The position numbers and the translations under genes were made by a program. Shown one piece after another: positions 20,263 to 31,439 of a stretch of 41,172 bases of DNA. Source of the stretch: Diphasiastrum complanatum (taxonomy: Eukaryota; Streptophyta; Lycopodiopsida; Lycopodiales; Lycopodiaceae); NCBI GenBank assembly GCA_029204225.1, contig MU835186.1, forward strand, positions 1-41,172, read 5' to 3'. Each line of letters opens with the position of its first letter. Positions within the stretch are counted from its first letter, which is position 1. The notes under the pieces were generated by a model. That model made no database searches, had not been told where the DNA came from, and saw only the letters and a program-made list of their open reading frames with translations.

Positions 20263-21132
20263 CTCCTACTACCAATTGGATAATGCCAGTTTTCCATAGC
20301 TTGGGGGCTAGATCTGATCGATCTAGGTTTGGTTGGGTTGGTTTGTTCCACCATCCGACCCTTATTGTCGTTTGGAAAGGATCCTGTGGGTCGTGGGGTC
20401 TTGAAATGCTTTGGTGAGAGCTGGGAAGCTTGGAGATCTTCAAATTTGTGAATTCTCTCATTAAATAAGAAAGATTCCTGAATGCAAGGTAGGTGCACTA
20501 CCCAGAATAACAATAGGTAATAAACTGCTTGTGAAATAGAATTCAAAATTGCTTATTTAAGCTCTTGGAGTTTGCTGCAAATTACAATTGCGATGAAGAT
20601 GTGTTTTAGCATAAATTTTGTGGAGTAAGTGTTGTAGGTGATATCGGCCTTAACAATTCAGAATTTTATCAATAAGAATATTGAAATCTCACCTTGTATG
20701 TAGTTCTAATATTTCTGGTTACGAGAGGCAGAAGTTTAACTATGGAAGCTTCATATTTTTGGTACAAATTTCAGCATAGTAAAGGCTGAAATTACATTCT
20801 TTGGCATAAACTTACTATCTTCTTTCATGCAAAGAAGCACCAAAATTGCTCCTAGAAAGAGTAGCCTTTTGCTGGAAACTTAATCACGGAATCTTAAAGT
20901 TACTTTTATACAGATTATATGAGAGGGCTGTCAATTCATTCATTTAAAAAATTGCAGTCCTTTCAGGACATATTATTTCTGCTAACTTGCAATAGACTAA
21001 GAGGATAAAATCCTAAGTGAGTTGCTTAATGTATGTATAAATCCATTCATGGGAAACCAACTTTTAAAAGCAAGAGTAAAAAGCAAAATTGATTTGCAAG
21101 TTGCTGCCAGTTAACTCAGCACTCATACTCAC
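20263..21132. other. No clear gene; LTR-like segment at its start
   Basis: About 20291-20340 resembles 31245-31300 (GCTTGGGGGCTAGATCT and GGTTGGTTTG-like words), which lies inside a probable LTR. The rest has no recognisable coding or RNA gene. Further exons of the gene at 21133-22361 could lie here but I could not define them. Confidence 0.35.
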
Positions 21133-22361
21133 AGGTTATGCAACTGACTGCTGACTGCTGGATCAGCGTGTCTTAGAGATTTTGCATGTGCCAAACGTTG
21201 CTGTACGAGCTCGCTACAAGACTCCTGTAGTTCCTTCAAAAGTGGTTCAGCGGAAAGGATGTGGGTAGAGCTGTTTGCTGGCAGCCAATCACTAGTGACC
21301 CAGCAAAAAAACTCAAAAAGACTCTTCACGCTGGGAACAATCGGCGGATTTCCCTAGTAGACATCTCCTCGTTGCTTGTAGCATTGTTGATAATGTGTGT
21401 TTGTTAGCAGCTACTCGCGAAATTCTAGGCTCTTGAGGTCTTCAAATAACCAATTTCGAAGCCGCAATGATCTGATTTCCGACTCTAACTCTTGGGTGAT
21501 CAACCTAACAGCAAAGTGCTGGAGTTAGCACATCCGCTTGATTGATTAGCGAGATAGCAAGTACAGGAAATGGCGCATGATCCTTCTGTCTCTCCCTATT
21601 CCTCTCTCTCAATCACCAAGAAATGGCGCATGATCCTTTTCTCTCTCTCTCTCTCTCTCTCTAACACCTCACTATATCTTTGCGCTTGGGGCAATGTCGC
21701 AGTTAGTGAGGTTGAACCGAGACGCAACACCTGACTATACCATATCGCTATTTTATTCCTGTTTCCTAAAAACATTAGCCCTAACCCTAAAACCTCACCG
21801 TCGTGCTCTCTCACCTCTCTCTCTCTCTATGCTCAACTCTCTATGTCTATGCTCAACTCTCTATGACCAGAGATCTCTCTCCTCTTTCTCTCTCACCTCT
21901 CTCTGCTCGACTCGCTATGACCAGAGATATCTCTCTCTCCTCTCTATCTCTCACCCCCACCGTCTCTCTCCACCTTCCTCCTCTCTCCTCTCTCTATGAC
22001 CAGAGATCTCACTCCTCTCTCTTTCTCTCTCACCCCACCCCCACTGTCTCTGTCCACCTTCCTCCTCTCTCCCCACCCGCAAGGCCACCTGCTATCTCTC
22101 TCACCCACCATCAAAGTCGCTTATGGGCACCTCATCCACTGTAACACCCGCGTCAATGAGAGCGTGGGGCACGCCCGTGGGCCCAAAGAGAGCTGCCCGG
22201 GCATTGGGCTGAGGCTGGGCGGAGGGAAGCGCAATGGTGGCGCGTGCTGCAGCCTCCATCCAGCGGCCACTGGGCTGAGCATCCACCTGCCAACCGCCTG
22301 AGCTGAGGCGAGGTGAGAGCGGAATGCATTTGGCAAGGTTCATGGAATCTTTCACTTGCAT
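21133..22361 (-). CDS. Possible three-exon gene of unknown function (partial)
   Basis: I do not recognise the protein. Three open segments fit together with consistent GT..AG signals and phases. Exon 1 is 22361-22105, opening with ATG and ending before GTGAGAG in phase 2 (GVTVDEVPISDFDGG). Exon 2 is 21504-21415, after TGTTAG and before GTAGCT, in phase 2 (ITQELESEIRSLRLRNW). Exon 3 is 21330-21133, after TTCCCAG and before GTGAGT (FEFFCWVTSDWLPANSS and LLKELQESCSELVQQRLAHA). The joined frame is open, of balanced composition and helix-rich in exons 2-3. Intron 1 (600 bp) holds the CT-rich block; intron 2 is 84 bp. No transposon motif is visible. The true start and the exons after 21133 are unknown, and chance open frames remain possible. 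Confidence 0.42.
21567..21662. repeat. 19-bp direct repeat and (CT)n tract
   Basis: GAAATGGCGCATGATCCTT occurs exactly at 21567-21585 and 21620-21638. Each copy is followed by CT-rich sequence, and the second runs into a (CT)n array at 21640-21662. Confidence 0.9.
21800..22090. repeat. CT-rich degenerate minisatellite
   Basis: Units carry TATGACCAGAGAT at about 21862, 21915 and 21995, separated by CTCTCTCACC-type DNA. A block CCTTCCTCCTCTCTC also occurs at 28060-28075. Open frames here are products of the low-complexity sequence. Confidence 0.75.
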
Positions 22362-22379
22362 TCTGGCTCAGCTCAATCT

Positions 22380-22690
22380 TCTGCTCTTGCTCAATTTTCT
22401 GCTCTTGCTATAGAAAATTGTTCTGCTCGCCCTCTTCTGAGTGCCTCATCTCCTCCTCCGAAAGGCGTCTGCTCAACCTTGCTCTCGTGTAGTTATGCTC
22501 GCCCTCTTCTAGGTGCCTCGTCTGCTCAGCCCAGTGGCCGCTGTGGTTCTGCTGGCAAGAACATTGGAGTTGTTGTTGGCAAGAACGTTGGAGCTGCTGA
22601 CAAAAACGTGGGTCCTGGTTCTGCTCAGCTCGTAATGTCAGTTGTGGTTGGCAGAATGAGACTAATGTTGGCTCTTCGGATGATTCCATG
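22380..22690. repeat. Degenerate TTCTGCTC / GCTGGCAAGAAC repeats
   Basis: The words TTCTGCTC, CTCGCCCTCTTCT, GTGCCTCRTCTGCTC and GGCAAGAAC recur at irregular spacing, which suggests an old tandem array. No supported gene. Confidence 0.5.
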
Positions 22691-24721
22691 AGCACTTAAT
22701 GCTGGCAAAAAAACGTTGGAGCTTCTCAGTAATTCATCTTCTATTTTTGTTGCATTTATGCATTGCATGTGTTTTTAACTTCCACAATAGAATTTGATTG
22801 TTCATTGTTTTTTAACAATAGAATTTGTTTTTTCCACTCAACAGCTTCTGTATCTTACATTGAAACCATCAAGCAACAAACTTCATATCTTATTCTACTT
22901 GACATGGACAAAATTAAAGGCTACCAGCACCTGCACATTGAAGAGCATCGGATAGTACATCAGTGAGCCAGGTCTTTTCATCCACAGTACAGGCACCTCA
23001 GTGGTCGTCACACCTGATACCCCCTTCATGCCATTGTCTTTATTGTACAATACAAACTTTCACATAGTAACATAAATTCCTCATTCAATGGGGCTTCGAA
23101 TTGTGTATTTTCTGGTCAAGAGTATTTAATACGACAAGCTTCGAGATTGATTACCTTCAAGAGAGAATTTACGAGAATTTACAAGTTACTCTCTGATTGA
23201 ACGCATCGGAAGTATTGAAAAGTGAGCACTAATAAACGTTGAAGGGTGTGCACCAATGAGTTCAGCAAAATCCCATCAGCACTGATTGCATAGGATGCAA
23301 TAATGCATGCACAAAGGTAAATTGTTGTTCTCTAATTTAAAACCATCTGAAGGTGTAGCCAGTGTAGATCATCAACCTCAGCACTTTATTTCTACAAAGT
23401 AGGCCTTGAAGACTCCTAGCTTTCTATTTTCCCAGTAGCAGAATCTTTTATCCCACTGGCTGAAAACTTTTGTCGTCACATGCACGAGAAAAGCAGCCAA
23501 AAATATTATAGAATGCAAATGGCACATGAAACATTGCAAATAGACTGAAATGAAAATGTGTTTTTAGCAACTGGGACTCTTCCACCATGAAAACAAATAC
23601 AATCTAGATGAAAAATTTGCCTGCAGGCAACAGAACCTCATACCTTACAAAAATCAATAGATTGTTATAAGCAGTTTCTAAAAAGCTCACGCTAAAGTGA
23701 ATGAGGAAATCCGATGACAAAAACCATTCAGGAGATTGCTTAAAAACAAAGTACCTCAAAATTGCACTATTTTTTCATAGTACATGGGACCGCATGCTCA
23801 ACAGCCCAAACATCATCAACAATCCTACTGACAATGATATCACATTGGAAGAAGCACTATTGCTTCTTCATTTGAATATGGCACCACTTTACATGCAGCA
23901 AAATAAAAATTTCCACTCAACAGCTTCTGTCGGCGAAGGTACTACTACTTCAATGGTAGTTAGGTCATCCACAACTTATGGCCATTTTAGTTCATGATAT
24001 AGAAATTAGTACCGCTTTTACCTCTCAAGGAACCAAATCGCAAGAGACATTCAATACTTGAGTTCTAGGTTTAGGGAGATTACTTAGGACTATATAAGTC
24101 TTTATTTATTTTATAACTAAGATGATATATACCTTTGATTGCAAAGCTTTGAGGTTAAGATATATAAACTTTTTCTTTTGCCATAAGTATGAGATTGATT
24201 ACCATTAGGGCTAGTTATCATGGATGCAAAGTGGATTGGCCTCTTTGGTTATCATGAATGCAAAGTCGATAGGCATCTTTGGTTGTTGTTGCCTTAACAC
24301 CCTAGTTGAATCTTGGTCACTTGTATTACGTGTGGGAGGGCTATAGAAATGCAAGGACTCAAATGTTGGAAGCTCTGGTGTAGTGGTTGTAGTAGGCTCT
24401 CCCTCATCATCAACATCCTTTGAAATTCAAATATCTTGCTAGTATGTCGCCCGAGGATATATATCGTACTTGATTTGTTCTAGAATGGGCGCTCACTTAT
24501 TTCATTTTAGGGTTTATCGTGTTTGTAACACTCCAGATCAGCACGAGGTCTTTATAAAAATGTGATCATATTGTTGTGTACGCCCATGTGATTCTCAAAA
24601 CAACCTTTGAGAACAAACTTTTAAAGAAAATTTAGAATCTGTTTTCTTAAGAGCATTAATATGCACGAGTTTGTTTTTTTTTAAGAAAGACATATTTTAA
24701 TCCACTTTTCTATCACTAAGT
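22691..24721. other. No recognisable gene; two short direct repeats
   Basis: TTCCACTCAACAGCTTCTGT (20 bp) occurs exactly at 22832-22851 and 23911-23930. A 34-bp tandem duplication lies at 24214-24280 (GTTATCATGRATGCAAAGT). The 98-codon open frame at 23701-23997 has no recognisable domain and includes one copy of the 20-bp repeat. Confidence 0.45.
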
Positions 24722-27193
24722 ATGTTGTTTGTTGTTGTGATTCACGTTGCCATAAACTACATGCTTGCCATTGGCGGACCAGGTATGCTCTCTGAACTAG
24801 GAAAGTGGGTTGACAACCCACGATCCCACCATGATAATATTTTGTACGTTCACACCTTATTCCAGAGTGTTTGGAAAATATTTCAATTAAATAAAATGAT
24901 TCATACTATTGAAGTACTATACCTTCGATCGAATCCAGAAGCCTATTCACCTTCTATAGACATCAAGGAGCACATGTCCCCTGCCTTCTTCTATTTTAAT
25001 GCTCGGTCGCACCATCTTATGTGTGCAAGTATCGGTAGCTCCACTTTTCCAACATATAGAGAGATTTTGGGTGTTGCACCCACCTTTACAGCTCCTCCAC
25101 GAAACAAACAAAGAAAACCAAAACCAGAGTATGATGTTGCACAAAAATGGAAAGAAATGCAAATGAAAATGTGTCTACAAACCATGTACCCTGGGAGAGA
25201 GGGAATTTGTTTCAAGTCTAAAATGTCCATACTCATTCCACATGTAGAACAATGGCACGAGTTGTTTTGCGATTGTCATGTCGACATGGTGACTGGGAAA
25301 CACAATAATTTAACTCAAACCACCAAAGCAATAAAGTCACATTGGGTCATCGGTCTTAGGAAATGCAGATTCATTTATCAAGGCCAACTACAATGCATGT
25401 TCAATTTGCCATGGTGTGATTGCAAATCTAGTTGGTCGTGAGCATGTTCCCTTCACACATCAATGCTTTCTACTTGTGGAAGAAATTCAAGAAAAGATAG
25501 AAGAAATAATTGTTGAGCATCAAGGGCATAAGGCTGCGTGCTATTGTTATAGACAAGTCCATAACATAACTACATGCCATAATGGAAATTGTAGCAAATG
25601 ACAAGGCATGTTGGATCATGGAAGGAGAAAATCGTAAGACGTTGGTATACAATATACTTTTTTGCACATTTCATGCCAAAAAGGCATGGGTGGAGACTCT
25701 ATTGCCAAAAGTCCCAATAGATGAAAGAGACGCCCTTTACAAAGGCATGTGTGACTTATTACAGTCTTCTTCTGAAGAAGAGTTCGATGGACTAGTGCGG
25801 TCATTTGACCAAAAGTATGCACATTCGATTGATATTTTACAATATGTTCATAAGAAGTGGACTAGAAAAGATGTTGTTTGGAGGCAAATGTGGCCAAAAT
25901 GGGGGCGTTTATTTCCACACAGACATGTGGACACGACAAATTTGATTGAGAGGACATGGCATCACCTAAGATATAGTGTCCTTGGGGGAAAAGTGAATCG
26001 CAAGGTTACGGACCTCGTCAGTTGTTTGATCGGATCATCTGCGACGGGCACGCATCGTGGTGGAACGATGTTGGAACATTACAAACTAAAGCAAATAATT
26101 GGTTAGTGGAAACATCACATTCACTTTTAACATATCAATTTCTTTGATTTTCACAATATCTCATCAACATGCATACTCATTAAGAACACATGTGTGGATT
26201 GCAGATGACTCTGGACGATTTTCAAGGAGGATTATAACAAATTCTCATAAGCTGAGGAATCTAGCAGGAATACAATTCCTTGAGCGTTATGAACATGACA
26301 AGGCGATCATCAAGATGTTAGATGCAAGCAAATTGATTTTTAGTGTGAGAAGTGAGGTAAATGCTGAGAAGCAGTATGTAGTGAACCTTGCAAAGGAATC
26401 ATGCTCTTGTTTTGATAGTTCGTCTTGGTGTAAGCATTTGGTAGCAATCAAGTTAGTGGCACAAAAATACTATGCCCCACTGCTCCACCGCAAATTCCTT
26501 GCCACCCACACAAGAATCTTGAGCGAAGGGGAAGCGACAATTCCATTTTGTGAACTAGAGAGAGAGACCATTGATTGTCCTTCTAAAAGAAATATTAATA
26601 AACCCAAGCATGAGGAATTAGTTGAGACGTTGCTAGCCAAAACCAATGCTCTTCGCCAAACATTGGAGCGTGAATGCACAAACCTACACATTAATAGTCA
26701 AGGGCTATCTTGTGATGAGATATCTGACTTAATACACATGACAACTATTTTGCAGGATGCATACAACATGTTTGGAAATGTCACAACACCAGCAACAACC
26801 TCTATGTCGAAGAGGGGTACCATACTCCACCTTCAATACAATGTGACTAGAACACGTCTCAGATATGGTGCAAAAAGAATGTCCACCAAGAAACCCACCA
26901 CCAATCCCACAACTTGCACATTTCAAAGTTTACCCAAGAAAGGCCTATAAATGATACAATACAAGCGAACCATGGCCAAGAAACGAACATGGATTCGTAC
27001 CCCAAAAATCCATAGGGCTTCTTGTAAATATTTCCGAGTGTACAACATTTTTGTTGGGGGCTTAAACACGATCACATGCAAAAACTGTAGTGCGACTATG
27101 ACAAGGAAACAAAAGTTAGCAAGAGGGCATGCATCTTTGGGGAGGTCAATGAAACTCATGGAGAAAGTTCCAAAGTCGACAACCAGGGGATGA
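24722..27193 (+). pseudogene. Mutator-like (MULE) transposase with SWIM zinc finger, broken
   Basis: This is a DDE transposase of the MULE/MuDR type. The reading runs 24722 to about 25370 (IPHVEQWHELFCDCHVD, IKSHWVIGLRK), then shifts to a frame read to about 25566 (ANYNACSICHGVIANLVGRE), then shifts again (ANDKACWIMEGEN; CTFHAKKAW, the usual C..H..AW block after the second catalytic Asp; NLIERTWHHLRY with the likely catalytic Glu). A clean intron follows (GTTAGT at 26102, GCAG ending 26204, 103 bp) that rejoins in frame. Next comes a SWIM finger (CSCFDSSSWCKH, C-x-C-x6-C-x-H) that binds DNA. The frame stops at 26948-26950, but the same frame stays open to 27193. The first catalytic Asp was not located, and no terminal inverted repeats were found. 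Confidence 0.8.
26102..26204 (+). other. Intron in the MULE transposase gene
   Basis: A GT..AG interval of 103 bp. Splicing joins ..KLKQII to DDSGRFSRRI without changing frame. The interior is AT-rich with a pyrimidine stretch before GCAG, as plant introns usually are. Confidence 0.75.
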
Positions 27194-28137
27194 CAACTAA
27201 CCAAAACATACAACATGATTCCATTGGGGTGGAGATGGTTAAAACTACATTCTCCACAACTAGATCATCGTATCTTTGTGCATTTGATAATAAAAAATGG
27301 TCTAACACGATTGCTGGTTTGAGGTCTCGAGAGCATGTCCTTAAAAATCAACCCATAATAAGCTCAAAACAAATATGCTCAATTTCGAACTTCTATCCAC
27401 GTTAGATCCTTCATAGAACGCCTAAATTTTGATAATATATTCGCAATGCATTTTTTTCATATGCACAATTTAGTTGGAGAGCTCAAAAAAATAGTATTAC
27501 AGCAGGAAACTTCAAGTATCTTGTCTATTGATGTGTTAAATTTATAATAACAATACAACTAAACAAGACCATATGATTACTGTGATAAAAATTTAAATTT
27601 AAATTTAAATCTATTACTTGAAAATATTATATTTTTAAATTCATTGTAAACTTTATTATAAACAAATTTTAGTTTTTAATTTTTCATAAGCTAAATTTAT
27701 CATAACATAAGAGCGTTTGAAACTTTAGTCATTATTAATATAGTGGTGTTGTGGTTGTTATGTATTAATGGGAGGCATAGGAGTATTAATGAGAATAGAG
27801 GCTAGGAGTGCAATTTTCACTTAGCCACACAGTCCAAAAAAAATTTAGCAACATCAAACAGCCCACATTTGGGCCCACGCACAATAGGTAGCATCCTAAA
27901 CAATGCATCATGTTCAAAACTTCAAAAACACATTTGGGCAGGCGCAACAACTGCCCGAGTCAAAGTTTGTTTTATGGACCAGGTGGTGCTCCACAAATTG
28001 TGTCAGGCATCATCTGGTAGGTGTTGATAAGAGACGAGGCCCCACCATCTCTCTCCACCTTCCTCCTCTCTCTCCACCCTGTGAAGTTTTTAGCACGTGT
28101 GAACTTCACCACACCTTACAGGATCTTACTGAGGTGT
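27194..28137. other. AT-rich intergenic DNA
   Basis: No gene is supported. 27590-27612 is an AAATTT tandem repeat that is also palindromic. The CCTTCCTCCTCTCTC word shared with 22.0 kb lies at 28060-28075. Confidence 0.45.
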
Positions 28138-28805
28138 TGTGATTGCACAAGATTGATCAGAGAACAGTATACTTGAAAAATCTATGGCAAGAGCACAATG
28201 GCATACATTTGACTGAAAAATCTAACTTCTTACTATGAGGAATGAATGTTAGAAATAATTCTAAGTGCTTAGTATGGGAAAAACAGGCTGCTCTTGAGTA
28301 GAGAGAGAAAAACAATGCTAGAACACTCGGGCAGAGAGAGAACGAGTCCAAAATACCAAAATCTCATTATTCAATATGGCAAAACATGCCAAGATTTCCC
28401 TACATCAAAGAGACTCGAATTCCTACAGTGGAGTTGCATGGAAAGTCCACTTAACTCAGTTAACTCAATTACCAAGGATCCACATGTGTAACTGCATGCA
28501 TAAATATTGCATGTACTGCATGTCAACTCATAAAACTGCCTAGGCATGTGTAGATCACAGAAACCACTGTGCATGTTGCATGCACTGATTGCATGTGGCT
28601 TGCATGCATACAAAATGACATTGCATGCTATTTAAACTTCTGCATGACATCAAATTTGAATCTACCTAACTCAAACTCGACCTATTCAAGAAGGTTATGT
28701 GCTCAATTCACATACCTTTATGTACAACATAGATTCCAATGGAAATAATCATGGGCATGGCCCCAAAAATCGAGATAGGAAGATAATATTTTACTAATCT
28801 TCACA
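28138..28805 (-). repeat. 3' LTR of minus-strand copia element C, 668 bp
   Basis: On the minus strand the repeat starts TGTGA (at 28805) and ends TCACA (at 28138), a 5-bp terminal inverted repeat with TG..CA ends. It starts directly after a polypurine tract and 55 bp after the RNase H stop, exactly where a 3' LTR belongs. The matching 5' LTR is not in the window. The LTR contains the TGCATG cluster listed separately. Confidence 0.82.
28493..28646. promoter_or_regulatory. Cluster of nine TGCATG motifs inside the LTR
   Basis: TGCATG occurs nine times in 154 bp, some as TGCATGCA palindromes. CATGCA/TGCATG is the RY element bound by B3-domain factors (ABI3/FUS3/LEC2/VAL type) in seed plants. A TTTAAATAG TATA-like word lies beside the cluster at about 28628-28637. 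A regulatory role is inference. Confidence 0.5.
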
Positions 28806-28815
28806 CTCCTCCTTA
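28806..28815 (-). other. Polypurine tract of copia element C
   Basis: Minus strand TAAGGAGGAG directly abuts the TGTGA start of the LTR. It would prime plus-strand DNA synthesis. Its place between RNase H and LTR supports the call. Confidence 0.75.
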
Positions 28816-28860
28816 AAATATATATTCCTATCCAACATAGACTTCAAAATTAGGCCAATA

Positions 28861-29712
28861 TTAGACCTCATCTTGATAGACATTCTTGAGTAATGGCTTG
28901 GTAAGAAGATCTGCAACACAATTTGAAGATCCAACATGCTCCAATGAGATCTCTCTCCCAATGACATTTTCTCTTACAAAATGATGAGCTACTTTGATGT
29001 GTTTGCTCCTTGCATGGAACACTGGATTATCTGCAAGAGCCTGAGCAGAAATGTTATCATTTTTGATAATTGGAAGGTCTTTATCTCCATAACACTTTAG
29101 CTCCAAAAGTAGCCTTTTGATCCCCAAAACTTCCTTTGTTGTGGTTGTAAGAGATTTGTACTCAACTTCACAGGATGATAAGGATATAGTTGCTTGCTTC
29201 TTTGACAACCAAGAAACTAAGTTTCCTCCAAGAAAAATCGTGTAAGCACTTGTAGATTTTCTATCCAACCTGTCTCCTGCAAAGTCTGAATATGAAAAAG
29301 CAATCAAAGTCAGATCTTCTCCTTTGTAGAATAATCCATAATCTAAGGTAGGACATATACCTTTGGATCCTGCATGTGTTGACTTAGCTTATGCACACTA
29401 AAGCTTAGATCAGGCCTAGTCATTGTTAACCATATAAGTGAGCCAATAAGACTCCTATAAAGAGTGATGTCCATAAAGGATTTTTCATCATCTTTCATAG
29501 GAACTTTTACAATGTGCTCCATAGGCATAGTTTTCCATTTGGAATTTCTTGAGCATGGAAAGTGCATATCTACTTTGTCTTATAAATGCTTGACCTTTCC
29601 AAAAATCTATTTCAAGGCCTAGAACTAAAGTTTTGAGTGGATCTTGGACAAGGGCTAGGATAGCCATACGAGGGGATAGTTTCAAATCTAGAAGTTGAGG
29701 GTTATTGAGCAA
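28861..29712 (-). pseudogene. Copia element C: RT end and RNase H, deleted and frameshifted
   Basis: The part 29712 to about 29560 has RT C-terminal sequence ([20 protein letters not shown]). After a one-base shift the frame continues with the [20 protein letters not shown] block that links RT to RNase H. A short stretch is then missing (about 29310-29345). RNase H follows: YSDFAGDRLDRKSTSAY, SWLSKKQATISLSSCEVEY, NPVFHARSKHIKVAHHFVRE, ending at 28861. Gag, protease, integrase and the YADD part of RT are absent on this strand. It belongs with the PPT and LTR to its left. Its 5' side is cut off at about 29700, where an oppositely oriented copia gag begins. Confidence 0.9.
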
Positions 29713-29778
29713 GTGGCTGCATACCCTAGTCGGGTGAAAACCCTAGGTTGCCTTTTGTGTTTTATTTCTATCCAGCTA

Positions 29779-30878
29779 TGTCTAGTCTTGCAGAGAGCAT
29801 GCCAAGTGAAGCCAGCCGGCTTGATAGCACTAACTTTAGCATATGGAAATTCAAGATCAAGAACATTCTTGAAGACAAAGAATGTTGGAAGCTTGTGACA
29901 GGTGAGGAGCCTGTTCCAACATCTGAACTTGAACTCAAGGACTATATCAAGAGAGGGGAAAAGGCGCACAGGATCATCAACATGTCAGTGAGGGATAATT
30001 TGATTCCTCTAATCAGGTCAGCCAAAGGGCCTGTGGATGCATGGCACATTCTTTGTGCATTGTATGAGACAACAAGTACAACTAGATTTCTCTACTTCAA
30101 GAACAAGTTGTATGCTCTCAGAATGTAAATAGGGGAGACAGTTATTGATCATCTTACTGAGATTCAGAATCTTAGATATCAGCTTTCTATGCTTGGAGAG
30201 TCTATTGCTGACAAAGACTTGGTCCCGATGTATCTGTGAGAGAGAAGATCCCTACCTATGAAGAGGTCTAGGGTCTCTTGTTACAGGAGGAGATGAGGAG
30301 AGTTAATCTCTCCAAGAGGGAAGATTTCCAGGAGCATGCCTTTGCTTCTAAGAAGAAGCAAAATCCAGCCAAGGATAAGAAGAAAGGTAAAGGCAAGAAC
30401 AAAGGAGCACCACAAACACTTGAGCAAGGAATGGAGAACTTGCAGATGTTAGAAGCACAATCCTCCTCGAATACTTCTTCCACTCCTCGAAGGAAGGGGT
30501 TGCAATCACTATGGTAAATATGGACACTTTGCTTTTGAGTGCAGGAAGAAGCTTGCAGAGCAAAAGAAGGGCACAAAGAAGCAAGGAGGAAATGTTGTTG
30601 AGAGTGTTGCAAGAGAGGAGAAGAGTGACATAAGGCAAGCTGAGTTATTCTCAGTTGCATTTGCCTTACAAGCTACAACAGGTGGTTGGTACATTGACTC
30701 AGGTGCTTCAAAGCACATGACGCCTCATAGGGATTGGTTTGATACCTTTCTGGGGATTAGTGATGGACAAGAGGTGTGCCTAGGAGACAACTCAACACAT
30801 AGGTCAAGGGAAAGGGCAAAGTACCTGTAAAGCTTCCATCAGGAGAAGTCATTAAGAATGTCTTATATGTACCATAGG
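29779..30878 (+). pseudogene. Copia element B: gag-protease remnant
   Basis: From the ATG at 29779 the gag reads RLDSTNFSIWKFKIKNILED and continues with GPVDAWHILCALYETTSTT. TAA at 30126-30128 fits a CAA-to-TAA change before IGETVIDHLTEIQ. A stretch of about 20 residues is missing near 30235. TAG at 30270-30272 (after YEEV) also fits C to T. One extra G in the G4 run near 30498 shifts the frame into the zinc knuckle, where the second Cys is Tyr (CNHYGKYGHFAFEC). The protease start WYIDSGASKHMTPHRDWFD keeps the DSG. A last shift leads to LPSGEVIKNVLYVP, where homology stops at about 30878. It is the same general family as element A but clearly a different copy. Confidence 0.9.
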
Positions 30879-30886
30879 ACGCATAA

Positions 30887-31435
30887 TGTTATGGCCATAT
30901 TCGGTTAAGGACCTGAAATAGTCGTAATATGGTAGACCGGCTCTCAAGTATTCGAGATTGTTGGTCATGCCATGATTTAATTCCATGTCAAGGCCAGTTT
31001 GTGACTAATAACCTTGAGAGAACCTAGACACTTTAATTGAGACATATGGAGTATTGCATGTCTGTGTGACAGATATAGGCAGGAGGACTGCATGAAGATG
31101 TGTGATTTATTTATAGTTGACCTACATGGGGGTTGCATGGTTTCATGCATAGGACTCTACTCTCTCTATATAATGAGGTAGGGATTCTCTCGTCGACATA
31201 TTGGGTTTAGGTTACCAGTTTCTCTCTTCTCCTCTTGCTTCACATGGCATGGCTTGGGGGCTAGATCTAGGTTTGATCTAGGATTGGTTGGGCGGTTTGG
31301 CTCTGTAGTTTCTCTTATTGTGTTCTCCTATCCTCATCTTAGGGCCAATCCTTTAGGGTTTTTAAACATAGCTAGATGGTTATTAATCCTATAAGAATTT
31401 ACCTTCCGAGTAGTCGTCAGAAAAGGAACCCAACA
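30887..31435 (+). repeat. Probable LTR, 549 bp
   Basis: The segment starts TGTTATGG and ends CCCAACA, giving TGTT..AACA inverted ends. It has a TATA-like CTATATAATG at 31166-31175, a pyrimidine-rich downstream part, and the GCTTGGGGGCTAGATCT words also seen near 20.3 kb. The flanks (CATAA and CTTTA) do not match, so no clean target duplication is seen. It may be the 3' LTR of element B after an internal deletion, or an unrelated LTR trapped at the junction with the gypsy remnant. Confidence 0.5.
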
Positions 31436-31439
31436 CTTT

